Shown here one piece after another: positions 44,769 to 56,500 of a stretch of 64,000 bases of DNA. A program made the position numbers and the translations under genes. Position 1 is the stretch's first letter. Every line of letters begins with the position of its first letter. Below the pieces are notes generated by a model that was not told the origin of the DNA, searched no databases, and saw only the letters and a program-made list of their open reading frames with translations. Source of the DNA: Picochlorum sp. 'celeri' (taxonomy: Eukaryota; Chlorophyta; Trebouxiophyceae); contig JAACMV010000010.1 of the NCBI GenBank assembly GCA_010909725.1, positions 659,501 to 723,500 on the forward strand, read 5' to 3'.

Positions 44769-45121
44769 TCAATTCGACAATGCGCGCTTTCGAGCCTCTT
44801 CTTCCTCTTGCATTGCCTTTTCCAACCGCTCCTCATACGGCGTGGTGCAGACCCGAATCGGTTTATCAATGGCATACTTGCTGCCTGCAGGTCAAGACAC
44901 GCAAGGGTCAGAAGGGCATCTGAAATACGAAAACCAGACTCAGACTCCCTACCTGAGTTATCAATCCCTATTATTTGTTCATTATTTTCATCAAATACAA
45001 ATTTGCAGCCAGCATGCGGTGGAGTTGCTGGCTCTGGATGGCTCTTTGAGTGTTGGTCGTTGGGCATTTGCCCAACATCCTCCAGGACGTTTGGCTTTCC
45101 CAAACAACACAGAAACACCAT
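44769..45121 (-). CDS. Small uncharacterised protein, two exons
   Basis: Exons 44953..45121 and 44769..44884 join in frame across a 68-nt GTAGGG...CTGCAG intron, giving 94 residues. The second exon makes sense only when spliced (SKYAIDKPIRVCTTPYEERLEKAMQEEEEARKRALSN, in parts), ending in an amphipathic charged helix. The first half has KFVFDENNEQIIGIDNS. I do not recognise the family. It lies between the convergent Lhca gene (66 bp from its stop) and the pantothenate kinase gene (55 bp downstream of that stop, same strand). The start codon could lie further in, at MPNDQHSKSH. Confidence 0.5.
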
Positions 45122-45175
45122 ATTTGTGTGTCTATATACTTTATATGTATTAAATAAATAATATAAATCGACAAT

Positions 45176-47881
45176 TTAGGGCACACCGTTGTCAAAACGA
45201 CAGATACACTCGTATACATTGCCGTTGAAAAGGCGCGATGCGAGGTGCTTGTTCTTGATCATGGCCAATTTGAGCACGTCACACTTTAGCTTTGCCGCAA
45301 AGTTTGTGTGGATCGATCTGCCCATACCTTCTATAATCACGAGATCTGTCCCGACTGTGGCATCTGCCACGTCCTTGCTCACACGAGTGAGATCCAGGCA
45401 TGGGCTGCCCTGGCCATTCTCGACAACATACAGCCGGGGCTCTCTGGTAGCATCTGTTCTAGGCTGAGAATGCAAGGATGGCAGCGCTGGTACTGGACTG
45501 TCTTCTTTAGGGCTTCCAGAGGACGATGGAGGACTGGAATCGTTTCCGATGAGCATGGAGGACAAGTTTGTCATGGACGAGGGTCGTTGCATCATGCCAG
45601 GAGGAGGAGGAACACGGCCTCCATTGGCCACTTGTGCCGCAATCGCTGCCTTTCTCGCCTCTTTCATGATTGGACATATGTCTGAAGCTCTATCAACGAC
45701 ATCCACTAATTCGTTCAAGGTGATATCGTTGATGGCTGGGAGGGAATTGGCAGCCAAAACAACCTCACCTCCTCCCCTCAATATTTCTCGTGCCAGGGGA
45801 AAACAGCCAAGGACGACATCTGCCCCTGCATTGTCAACAAAGATGAGACATCTGCGGTACGGGAATTTGAATTGCCCTTTTCCGTTGGTGTCCAAATCGC
45901 TCTTCGAAAGCCACACTTCGGCAAAGTCTGTGAGGTCATCAACCCTCCATGGTCGCTGGCTCAATCGTTCTCGAGCATGCTTGTACATTTCCAAAATAGT
46001 CGCTGTGTGATACAAATCTACGCACGCTTTGGCACCCCAATCAAAAATATTTGCTGCAAGTACACCCTGGACCAAGGACAAGAGCCGCGCAGGCGGTTCC
46101 AAGGTGTCAAGCTCGGCAAGCAAATCTGGCAGGGCCTCGAGCGCTGCAGCATTCTCACGAGCCTTGTCCATGCGGTATACATCATCAAATCCAGCCTCAC
46201 GCAAACATTCTTCTCTTACTTCAAAAAGGTCAGAAAGATTTATTTGACCGAAAGAGCTTGACTGACTGCGGTATTTGGACAGGTACGAGTCTAATGATCT
46301 CCCAAATGAGGCTGCCCTCTGTATGGCATCCTTGGTGTTCTGTTGGCTTGATGCAGCCTTCTCCATCACTGTAGGTATTTGATCCTGTAAAACACCAACC
46401 CAATAGGCCATCTCAGCCGCATCTGCGTTGATGTCGATCGTATTTGCAACATACTTGCAACTTGTCGCGAGGAGAGGAAATGGCTCGCAGGTGGGGGTAA
46501 AATGCAACACCCCAACATGAAGATCAAACTTTTGCGACTGTAGTTCCTCAGATCCAGAATATTTAGGATGCGTTTCGAGCTGTGCAAGAGCGAGCTCGTG
46601 CTCTGTTTTGGCCGCCTCTGTAGCAGGCCTGACAGTCTCAATGAATTTGTCCACCCAAGCCTCAGACTTCTGTCCACTCTCCTCTCCATCCGAATTTTCG
46701 AGTGAGAATTTCTCCACGAAGCGAGCTCTTACTTTACCAGCTTCTGATGTCTTGTCTTTCACCGGTGAAATACCAGGAACGGCTTGCACCCTCATAAAGG
46801 CCCCCATGGCGCCAAGGAATCCCTCGTGCCGCAAGAACATGGCTCCCATTTCCCCCTGTGACCAAAACCGAATAGCATACGATATCGTTTCCATGGTATA
46901 TAAATGACCCCGGATGAAAAATCCACCAAAGAAAATCCTGGACAGATTGTATCGCTTGGCGTTGAGATAGGCCAACTGCCCAATGTTGTATGAAATCATT
47001 CTCAACAGACTCATGGCAATGTCCGCTGGATTGTAATCCTCAAGATTCTTCTCACTATGCAGCACCTTTCCAAAAGAAGATGCTATTGTATTCGCAGATA
47101 ATCCTATAGACGCATAATCGCGACCTCCATAGATGTCTCCAACCAACATGTCCACATTGGAATTGTCCCCATGCGATGACAGCTCCAGCATCTCATCAAA
47201 TGAGCTACACCCAGTCAACAATCTCCCCAACCCCCAAAACGTCCCTCCACCCATATTAGTTCCACTAATTCTCTGGTACTCCCCCTCCCCATCCACGCGC
47301 ACCATGGACACGCCACTCCCAATATTCACCAGCAGATATGGATACACAGTCCCAGGATCAATATCAATAAAAGAAATCTCCCCATTCTCATACTGGAATG
47401 CCTCATTCCTCACAGCCTGCAAAAGAAAATTACACCCAGACACCATGCACGCCATCTCATCCTCCCGCTCCAGAATAATCCCCAATCTCCCCCTGAACAA
47501 CTCTGCATACTTGAATGCCCCTCCCCCAGTAGCTTTGACTCTCATAGGCTTTCCAGAGTTCCTTCTCTTATGCAGCCGCTTATTCTCTATAAAATCCATG
47601 CAATCATGTATCCTTGGTGTCTCAAACTTCTCAAAACGAAGCTTCCCACCCCCAGACTCGAGGGGATTCCTCACAAAGTAGGCCAACTTGATTAATGACC
47701 CACCGATATCCAGAGCTATGTGGGACACATACTCACTCTGATGGGGCAGAAATATACTAGGAGCATCCTTTCTATTCTCACCTGCGCCATACAATGCAAT
47801 ACTCACCCACCCATGCCTGAGCCAGTCAACGACAGCGGCATTCGCATACCTGAGAGCAGAGGACCGCACCGTGGAGACCAT
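45176..47881 (-). CDS. PANK2: Pantothenate kinase fused to DUF89 phosphatase (plant PANK2 type)
   Basis: 901 residues. The N-terminal half is an eukaryotic-type pantothenate kinase: HIALDIGGSLIKLAYF (ATP-binding phosphate 1), ATGGGAFKYAELF, VNIGSGVSMVRVDG, GTNMGGGTFWGLGRLL, YLNAKRYNLSRIFFGG. It makes 4'-phosphopantothenate, the committed step of coenzyme A synthesis. The C-terminal half is the metal-dependent DUF89 phosphatase: FVDNAGADVVLGCFPLAREIL, EVVLAANSLPAINDIT, DLVIIEGMGRSIHTNF, thought to remove damaged 4'-phosphopantetheine forms. This fusion is typical of plants and animals. The 5' end is uncertain: splicing out 47782..47849 (GTATGC...GCGCAG) would link in frame to an upstream start at 48024 and replace the first 30-odd residues. 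Confidence 0.9.
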   Translation of the reverse strand: MVSTVRSSALRYANAAVVDWLRHGWVSIALYGAGENRKDAPSIFLPHQSEYVSHIALDIGGSLIKLAYFVRNPLESGGGKLRFEKFETPRIHDCMDFIENKRLHKRRNSGKPMRVKATGGGAFKYAELFRGRLGIILEREDEMACMVSGCNFLLQAVRNEAFQYENGEISFIDIDPGTVYPYLLVNIGSGVSMVRVDGEGEYQRISGTNMGGGTFWGLGRLLTGCSSFDEMLELSSHGDNSNVDMLVGDIYGGRDYASIGLSANTIASSFGKVLHSEKNLEDYNPADIAMSLLRMISYNIGQLAYLNAKRYNLSRIFFGGFFIRGHLYTMETISYAIRFWSQGEMGAMFLRHEGFLGAMGAFMRVQAVPGISPVKDKTSEAGKVRARFVEKFSLENSDGEESGQKSEAWVDKFIETVRPATEAAKTEHELALAQLETHPKYSGSEELQSQKFDLHVGVLHFTPTCEPFPLLATSCKYVANTIDINADAAEMAYWVGVLQDQIPTVMEKAASSQQNTKDAIQRAASFGRSLDSYLSKYRSQSSSFGQINLSDLFEVREECLREAGFDDVYRMDKARENAAALEALPDLLAELDTLEPPARLLSLVQGVLAANIFDWGAKACVDLYHTATILEMYKHARERLSQRPWRVDDLTDFAEVWLSKSDLDTNGKGQFKFPYRRCLIFVDNAGADVVLGCFPLAREILRGGGEVVLAANSLPAINDITLNELVDVVDRASDICPIMKEARKAAIAAQVANGGRVPPPPGMMQRPSSMTNLSSMLIGNDSSPPSSSGSPKEDSPVPALPSLHSQPRTDATREPRLYVVENGQGSPCLDLTRVSKDVADATVGTDLVIIEGMGRSIHTNFAAKLKCDVLKLAMIKNKHLASRLFNGNVYECICRFDNGVP

Positions 47882-48418
47882 TCCTGACTGATCTGGGCCC
47901 CCTTGACATTGATATGGTCATGATACTCATCCAAAGATGAGCGATGTCCCCCAAGACTCTGTCTATCGACAGTCTCGGGACCCTCCCTATCCTGGTCTTT
48001 TTCGAAACCTTGTTCCATTCCCACTCATCTACTAATCCATCCTTTATAGAACCTGCGTGAAGAGTTGATGGATGAATTCTATTAATGCCATGGGCATTGC
48101 TGTTGCTGTTCTTGTTCAATGCAATGAGGTCTCTGACTTTGACTTGAGCCATCCCAGCTGCACTGCAGTCTGCAGCTGAGAAATCCAAGGACAGGAATTG
48201 GCAAGGGTCCAATCCATCCTTGGTATCGTTAGCAGAACAATATAATGATTATTACTGCATAAAACTTTTTCATTATTCAGTATTCGAAGAGAATCATGCC
48301 CTCATTACAGCAGAAACAACAAAGACATTGAGAGAGATTCGCTCACGGAATTGGTTAGAAACTACAGGCTATTCTTACACACCCTACTGCTAGGGGAATA
48401 TTTATATAGATAGACACC
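47882..48418. other. Divergent intergenic region between the pantothenate kinase and PEX13 genes
   Basis: Holds the 5' flank of two oppositely transcribed genes and possibly the first exon of the kinase gene (up to 48024). TATTTATATAG at 48400-48410 just before the PEX13 ATG is TATA-like but very close to it. Confidence 0.4.
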
Positions 48419-49207
48419 ATGTCGACGCCGGGGAGCACTGTGTCACGGCCGAAACCGTGGGAGCGACAGAGTCGAGTGGAGGGGACGTCGTCTCCTGCTG
48501 CGGAGGGGGCAGCCAAGCCATGGGGAGCATCGCGACCTGCGTCATCTGTGGAGACTGTGGTGCCAGAGTCGTCGGCGGGGCCGTCTCAGCAGCCGGCTGC
48601 GAGGCCTTGGGAGGCGGGTCATGGGAACCAGGGTGGGGTGATGACGACAGGGAGTCCGTACTACTACCAGAGGCCTGGGAGTTATGGGTTGTATGGGAAT
48701 AGTGGCATGTATGGGAATAGCGGCATGTATGGCAGCAGTATGTACGGGAATAGCATGTATGGTAGCAGTATGTATGGTCCCAATAGCAGCATGTATGGCA
48801 ATAGCATGTATGGTCCCAATAGCAGCATGTATGGTCCCTATAGCAGCATGTATGGCATGAATCCCATGGGCAGTATGTATGGCCGTCCCATGCCAGGTGG
48901 AGGAGATCCCAACGCACCTTCAGCGTGGCAGGCCATGTTGGGTGGCATTGGCAGCATGGTTCACTTTTTTGGCAGGCTGTCCTTTTTGGTGGACGAGAAT
49001 GCACATGCTGTGCACTTTTTCATCAGTGCATTGTTACAATTACTAGATAGGTTTGGATCTCTGTATGGAGAGCTGGCCAGATTCATACTGCGGCTGTTGG
49101 GGTTGCGTACAAAGGAATCCACCATGGACAAGGAGGCCAGCAGCATGCAGCATGTTGAAAATCCAAAGACATTTGATGCGACGTGGCAGAATACAATGCG
49201 CAATTGA
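48419..49207 (+). CDS. PEX13: Peroxin 13, peroxisomal import docking protein
   Basis: 262 residues, single exon. The N-terminus begins PKPWERQ and repeats the KPWG/RPWE word, as in PEX13. A run of about a dozen SMYG/NSMYG/PNSSMYG repeats (about residues 90-155) corresponds to the YG-rich intrinsically disordered region known to form the import meshwork at the peroxisomal membrane. The C-terminal part (GGIGSMVHFFGRLSFLVDENAHAVHFFISALLQLLDRFGSLYGELARFILRLLG, in parts) is the conserved membrane-embedded domain. Like plant PEX13 it has no SH3 domain. It is 118 bp upstream of the monodehydroascorbate reductase gene on the same strand. Confidence 0.85.
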   Translation: MSTPGSTVSRPKPWERQSRVEGTSSPAAEGAAKPWGASRPASSVETVVPESSAGPSQQPAARPWEAGHGNQGGVMTTGSPYYYQRPGSYGLYGNSGMYGNSGMYGSSMYGNSMYGSSMYGPNSSMYGNSMYGPNSSMYGPYSSMYGMNPMGSMYGRPMPGGGDPNAPSAWQAMLGGIGSMVHFFGRLSFLVDENAHAVHFFISALLQLLDRFGSLYGELARFILRLLGLRTKESTMDKEASSMQHVENPKTFDATWQNTMRN

Positions 49208-49325
49208 ATTAATCAATGTATATTAATACTTGTAATAGAAAGTGATTCAAATCGAATAAACGCGGTTTGGGTGGACATTTCTCGACATCCAGCATTATTA
49301 CGACAAGGATTTGCTTTGGAAATCA

Positions 49326-50689
49326 ATGAGTCATTTCAACTACGTGGTACTTGGAGGAGGTAATAGCTCTGGATATGCTGCCAGGCAGTTTGTGAATCTG
49401 GGTGGTGGTCCAAGGGAGCTCTGCATCATTACAAATGAAGCCTACGTGTCATACGAGAGGCCTGCGCTGAGCAAAGCCTACTTGTTTCCAGACAAGCCAG
49501 CGAGGCTTCCAGGGTTTCATACTTGTGTTGGTGGCGGTGGTGAACGGCAGGATCCAGACTGGTATGCCAAGCATGGGATTGAGTTTATGGTGTCAACCCA
49601 GGTGACAGAGTTGGACAAGGAAGAAAAGGTTGTCAAGACGGACAAGGGGGAGAGCATTTCGTATGATACGCTCATCATCGCGACGGGGGCACGGGTGAGT
49701 TTTATGTATCTATTTTCTTCTTCTGACACGTTGATTGAGTATATATATACTTTTGTTTCCATGTGCAGCCAGTGACTCTGTGGGATCTCAAGGCTCCTGG
49801 GGCGGATTTGAAAGGTATATACTACCTCAGGAATGTGCAGGATGCTGATGCATTGATTGATGGTATTGTAAAGGCCAAAGAAAATGGTGGCAAGGCGGTT
49901 TGTATTGGGGGAGGGTACATTGGGATGGAATGTGCTGCTGCCCTGGCCATGAATAATCTGGAGGTGACCATGGTGTTTCCTGAATCCAGGCTTTTTGAGA
50001 GGCTTTTTACTCCAGAGATTGCCGAATTTTATGAGAAGTTTTACGCAGAAAAGGGCATTACACTGGTGAAGGGTGCGCTCTGCAAGTCGCTTGAAGGAGA
50101 TGAGACTGGATCAGTGACGACAGCAGTGTTGGACAATGGAACCAAAGTACAGTGTGACCTCGTTGTGGTGGGTATTGGCGCCAGGCCTAATACTGAAATA
50201 TTCAAAGGGCAAGTTGACCTAGTAGATGGGCCACCGGGAGGTATTAAAGTGAACAGCAAGTTGCAGACGAGTGATGAAAACATCTATGCAATTGGCGATG
50301 TGGCAGCCTTTCCACAGTCTTTGGAAGGGGGCAAGCTGACACGCCAGGAGCACGTGGTGAATTGTCGAACATCAGCAGCATATGCCATGTCATCAGCCAT
50401 GGGTGAAAAAGTGGGGGATTACGAGTATTTGCCATACTTTTACAGTAGAGTGTTCTCGCTCTCGTGGCAGTTCTATGGATCTTCTGATGCAGAGGCAGTG
50501 ACCCACTTTGGTGACATGGCATCTGGTAAATTCGGTGCTTTCTGGGTCAAAGAAGGGAAGATTATCGGTGGATTCTATGAAGGAGGAGATCCTGAAGATT
50601 TTTCTGCCCTGAAATCGATTGTTGTCAATCAGCCCAAGGCTCCAGAGAATCTTGCCGATCTGGGGCTGGGACTTGCTTCCCGCATGTAA
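49326..50689 (+). CDS. MDAR: Monodehydroascorbate reductase
   Basis: Exons 49326..49694 and 49769..50689 join in frame across a 74-nt GTGAGT...GTGCAG intron to 429 residues. FAD-binding motif VVLGGGNSSGYAA near the N-terminus, YERPALSKAYLFP, TLIIATGAR, NAD(P)H-binding motif VCIGGGYIGMECAAAL, and the second FAD motif ENIYAIGDVAAFP. It reduces the ascorbate radical with NADH or NADPH in the ascorbate-glutathione cycle. The start is the ATG at 49326 that gives the family N-terminus. The last three residues are SRM, one of the weaker plant peroxisomal targeting signals, so a peroxisomal form is possible. Confidence 0.9.
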
Positions 50690-50781
50690 GGATCCCGTGT
50701 CCGCATGCATCGAGCATTCGTGGTACTGTCCATATGACGAGAATACTATGATTTATTTCCATGCAATACTAATAAATAAAG

Positions 50782-53309
50782 TCAGTCGACGGTCTCTTGA
50801 CTCTCTGGAATGACACCCATTCTATACAAGAGGGGCACATCCTCCTCATCAGAGGACTCAGGCTTTTTAGCGCGTTCCTGAGACTCCTCCGTTTCATTGA
50901 ATTGTATCATTTCATCTGGGACTGCTTGTCTTCTTTGTCTTTTTCCGGTAGCAGGACCATATATGGATTCGTTTGGCGGGTGATCATCCAGTTTGGCATC
51001 CCAAGACCAAGCAGAAAGACGATTCAATTCTCTGGTTCGTCTTGCTTCTCGGCCCTTGTCTTTTCCAGGAGATGAGTGGGAAGGTTTTTCTCCGTGTCCC
51101 TTCGGATCATCTATCGCACGCCGCTCCTCCACGCCTTCTTTTTGCATTTCATCACCACTGCCGTCGTCGTCATCATCATCAGTCAATAAAATTGGTCTCA
51201 CTTTGCTCACTGCTCTGTTTCTTCCTGCTTCCTCCTGGTCATTTAGTGATCCTTCACGCGATTCAGATGCTATAGAGATACAGGAGACGGAGCGAGGGGA
51301 CTTTTCCTCGCTTAGATTGCTCTGCGTCTGAGTTTCACTTGGAGGGGGTTCTTCAAAGGCAGATTCACCCCGACCTCTTCTCCACAAGGGAAATGGGAAT
51401 CCAATTCGCAGGTCGTACTTGTCTAAAATATCAAATAGTAAGTTGAGCTGGCCCAAGATGTGGGGTTCATCATTCTGAGTCTTTGATGGATTGTCCCACC
51501 GCCTTCGATCCCATGAATTCTCAGTGCATTGATCCCAAAGCTTGAAAGCTCTCTTCGCTGCCCTCTGATCAGCCATATTAGGAATCTGCACAACCTTTTT
51601 TCTTGTATCCATTCGATATATTTTCCCCATTCTGGAGTCCTCGTCAAGCATTCCATCTCGAAGCCGAAATGTATGGTCTGACAAAGCAGGAGCTATGACG
51701 TCTTCAGAGAGGCTTCTAGGATTTTGCTCCTGCCCGGTATCACCAGAATCACCATCTTCCTGAGTATTTTCATGTAATTCAGGACCATCTGCGCACGTTA
51801 TGTATATTTTGAAGATCACCACTCAGAAAAATAAAACGAAAAGGAACCAATGCAAGAAAACATACCAGACTCTGAGACTACATCGATTTCTTGGACTGGC
51901 AGGACATCATGTCTATCCGACCCTGAATAGAGACCCGGAGATCGAGCTTTTCTATGCGTTTCTCTCCTCCGCATCTTTGTATCCCTTTCTTTGTCTTGCT
52001 GGACTCCAGATATCTTTGCAGGCTTCCGAATCCCCACATTGCTGAGGTCATAGCGATCCACCTGATTTGATGACTGTAATATGGGGGCTTTGTCTGCCTC
52101 TGTGCCTTCATTTTCACAGAGAATTTGATTCAGCCCAAAGTCATCAAGAATTTGCTGAGGTAGACATTGTTCAGGTTCCTCATGCATGTCTCTTGGGGTA
52201 TCCACATCCTTGTTGCTCAACAGTACATGGCCTGCAGGGATCTTCATATGTTCAAAGGACGTTTGCCGTAAAACATCATCTTCCATCAAGAGATCACATG
52301 CAGCAGAAGAGGTTCCTTTCCAAGAAGTGTAAATCTCTAGCAGCACTTCTTGAGAAAGACCCTCAATTTTGAGATATGACAAGCTCGGTAGACACTTTGG
52401 CAATGTTTTGATTGCATCTGTAAAATTTCCCTGCAACTCGTCAGCGAATCCAGAAACAGTACCCAGTATGAGAGATTCCAAGGTTGAACGAGACCCTGTA
52501 TGTAAGGCCACACCACAACCCAATTCTCCTTTCGACACATGATATTCCGCCAAGACCATGAGAAGACATCCAAGTACATGAGGAGTAATATCAATTGCTT
52601 CGATATTAAGGAATCGAAGCTTGGCTTGCCTCCATAGATGCACCAGGAATGCCATGTCTGGTGTAGCAAACTCTGTCGGATCACGAAAAATCCCAGTCGA
52701 TAGATCCCTTCCTATCGAGCCATTGTGTGAGACGTCTAAATATTCTAAGTTCCAAAAGCAAGGAACAGCGTCAACATTGCCCAGCACATTCAGATGCTCA
52801 ATCCCTAACTGACAATTGTGCAACACCAAACACCTTAATCTCCACCAAGGTCCCCAGAGCACGGCGTTCTGGATCATTTCTGAGAGTCCCATAACAGGTA
52901 TTGGAATATCCCTCATATCAATGGTGTCCACAATGACCATGAAGGGCGAATCCCGTGGTGGTGCAATGGTTGAAAATAGTGCTGCTACCTGGCCAGGTGA
53001 GCATTGGCATGACGAATCGAATCGAATGACCGCCCCTCCTGGAATATTTGACATGGTCTGACAATTACCACTGTCCATCACAAGTTCCCCAGGTATCTCC
53101 TCCAACAGCCTCACATGCTCACAACACTCTGGCACTTCAAACTTGGTGCACTGGTCCTTGTACAGAGCCACAAGACTGTTATTCGCTGTGGTCCCCTTCC
53201 TACCCTCGTGGCACTTCTGCGATATATCATCCATGTCTCCATGGACTACGACATTCTCCTGTTCTACATCCTCAATAGCAGCGAGGCACAAGTCTCCCAA
53301 AGGATCCAT
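50782..53309 (-). CDS. Leucine-rich-repeat-like protein with a charged C-terminal half, two exons
   Basis: Exons 51866..53309 and 50782..51788 join in frame over a 77-nt GTATGT...GCGCAG intron to 816 residues. The middle of exon 1 has irregular leucine-rich repeats (LRCLVLHNCQL, NLEYLDVSHN, LRFLNIEAIDI, LSYLKIEGLSQE). The exon 2 part is very hydrophilic with acidic runs (LLTDDDDDDGSGDE) and basic clusters (KDKGREARRTRE, GKRQRRQAV), suggestive of a nuclear or scaffold protein. I do not recognise a named family. The stop is 90 bp from that of the convergent monodehydroascorbate reductase gene. Confidence 0.6.
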
Positions 53310-53552
53310 GGCAACTTCGACCGATCACTCGGAAGAAGATCTTTGCACCCCACCAGTGACAATATATATTAATTATAATTGTGTGTACCCTGGATCCATC
53401 GCATCCAGCATCAGCCTTTCGAAACGCTCTCTCGAAAATTCAAAATTTGAGCGACTTTTTGTTTCTCTTGTTCCTAATCCTGCGAAAGAGAATAAATCCA
53501 TTTACACAGTTTCATTGCAAAATAATTTTGAATAATAATAAAATCCAGGGCG

Positions 53553-56500
53553 TTAATGGCGATGGAGCCGTTCAATTGCTTTGGAGACAATGCTTGTCGA
53601 GGTTGGGGCCAGTGGGGCGCCTTGAGTCTCTCTCTGTATTCGACGAATGCACATCATAACCTCTGCAGGATCATATCCCATCTGTGTCAACTTTCTGGAG
53701 GCATCTAGAAAAGGCGATTGATCTGCAGAGAGAGGTATCTCTGTTTTCTGGTCGGCTGGCCAATGCTCTATGGATGTATGTGGAGTAGACCGAGCAACTG
53801 CTGCCTGGGAATTAACCTTGTGTCTGGCAAACTGGATGTTCTTCAGTCGAACAACAGCCGGAAGATTCTCTGTATTCTTAGTATCGAGGAGGGAATCTAC
53901 AAGATCCTTTGGCTTGGAAATGAGAACATTGAGGGTACTGTTCTCTTGCTTGCTATCTGACAAGACACACACTGCTACTCTCATTCCATCCTTTTCGATT
54001 TTCCTCACTTTCACAAGTCTTGATTCGATACTGAAGAGATCGCCTATATTGAGAGCATTGATGTCGCTAAGAGTTCTGATTGGGCCACTTGATCCATCCA
54101 TCTGGCTCTTTGTGTCCATGTTCTGTGTGGTGCCTGCACCATGGCACTCTACGGTGACAGGTTTTGATCGTTGTAGGGTTTCTTGAATGTCAGGCAGATG
54201 CATTTGAAGAGAATTCATTAACACGTTGCGCTCATTCTCAATCAGGAGCGTGGCCCTTTCTCCTTTCCTGCATAGAGATTCCAAGAATGGGAGACAGCAC
54301 AGTGAATACCAGGCTCCTGGAGCATCTGGGCTTGAACAGCCTTTTCGTCCCTCCCCGATGGAGACATTCGCAAGGGCATCCAAAAACATGATAGACTTCT
54401 TTGCCAACGTCCAACCAAAATCACCTGGCCTGAAACTTGTCAGGGAAAACTCTTGTTGCTTTTGTGAAAATGCTCGTGGAATGATGTCGCACAGTGATAT
54501 ATTTGAATGCAGACTTTCCACAACCTCTAGGGATGGAGGCCTTCCTAGGGCTCCAAGAGCACTGTTATATGATTCCGAAAGCGACTGGGATGTGCTAGGC
54601 TTGAACATCTCCAGCCCAGGGATGGAGGGCAATATTTGACTGTACAAGTACTCGGCTTCCAGCAACACACCCGGCAAGATTGTTTGAGGAAATCTACTAG
54701 ACACCATCCGAAGTGCTTCTCGAGATGCTGTCCTCCAAAATACTTCATAGAGAGAGCTAATCTGATCCCGTGCCTCTCCATGAATCGGAACAAGACCAGG
54801 ATGTGACTTCAGAACAAATTGTAATAGGTGAAGGAGCTCATGTCTTGCTGGCAAGGAGTCTCCATCACCTGCTTGAGAGAAAATGCTAATCCAGGTCGTC
54901 ATCATCAAATTGAAACAGGACTTTAGCCGATGTATGGAACGCATTTCAGGCCTGGAAAATAGAGCGTACGCCAATCTTAAAGCATTCACAGCAAATTTCT
55001 CACTGCTCTGGTTGCGATGATTTGCCTTCAAAACATATCTTCTAATGTGTGTGGCTAGAATGTACTGATATAAATCCACCGCATTTGAACATTCATGTTC
55101 TTCCATTTTGACCTCGAAGATCGATGCGCTGACTTTGTCGTACAAAGCTGTATCAAAAGGAGTAATCATTGTGTCCCCATTGCTCATCTCGATAATGCCT
55201 GATATGACAATCCATAATGGTTCAAGAAACTCCGCCTCTGGTCCTTCTGGATTTATGCGCAACTGATTTGCCAAATGCATAAACTCGCGTAGCGTCCCAC
55301 ATGCTCCCGATTCCAGCTCTTGTCGAATGTCACCCTCTGTGGAGAGCATGTCCAAGTCAGAGGTCCCATCTTCATGAGTAGAATTCACAGAGCATCGTTT
55401 CTGAATGGTCCAAAATCCCTCAACGGTCCATATTGCACATCGGCGAAACAGCCTTCGGAGCTCTTTCCCAGCAGGCATCGAAGAGGACATCAATGGTGCC
55501 AAGGGATCCAGGAAATGAAGGATGGCCTGCATGACTGACCGCTGCCATTTCAATAAAGCCTTGTCAGCGTTGAAAGAAGTTTGGATAATTTCTCGACGCC
55601 TTTCCTCCAGACACTCATCCAGAAGCAATAAGATACCAGGAAGTCGGTGACGTAAATGGCCATTCATCACAGCCTCTCCAAAATGTCTCAACAAAGCTCC
55701 CCGCCGGTTGCCCTTTGCATCGGACCGAAAGTCAAAGGTGCCATCAGAAAGAGAGGGAAGTATCCCAGACGTATGGCGAGCCAAAATTGTCGTCAAATAC
55801 CACGAACATTCGTGCCGTCCAAAATCCAGCACGGAGAGTAACCACATCCTGAGAATACTGGGCAGATTCATTTCATTCTTGAGCACATCAGGAGCATTTT
55901 CCAGTGTATGCGCCAGAAGATATAAGGAAAAATTTCGATAACGCAAATTTGCATACTTCCAATACTGCGAAAAAGAATACGGCTCTGTAGCTTTAGATTC
56001 TATGGCTGACCAGGAGACTGTATTTGATTGGATTTGCAGTGCGTAACACCTAGCCAAGACTTCCACTTTTTCACTTCCCAATCCTTCTGTCCTGCATTTC
56101 TCAGTGAAGATATTTGGACGCGACCTTCCCCATAAATGGTAGTCCTTCTGCACAAGGCACTCTAAGCGAGGGACAACCTCTGATCCAAGATAATGGACCA
56201 GATTTTCTCTATCCCTGATAATCATATTTCTCTCCTCAGCAGTCATTCCTACATTTTCACTCATGCAAGTTTCACGCCCAATTTCTATCATCTGCAATGT
56301 AAAATAATCCATCGATGAATTTAAATGTCCACAATATAAGCAGCTATATTAAAACACGCACCGTGCAGAGAAGGGTGAAACCACTGCGAATGATAACTTT
56401 TGGAAAGGTCTGGTTCACATTGAACAGCATATCTGTCAGCCGCTCTGTGAGTATGTGGTGTGATTTAGTTCCAAGATATGTGCAAAGTTCAGTAGCCCTG

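Noticed and set aside
44848..45161. Plus-strand ORFs of 103-117 codons opposite the small two-exon gene
   Set aside because: Shadow frames; the minus-strand model has splice sites that restore a sensible C-terminus.
48402..49004. 200-codon minus-strand ORF rich in Cys, His and Tyr
   Set aside because: It is the antisense of the PEX13 SMYG repeats; the low-complexity composition is produced by the repeat.
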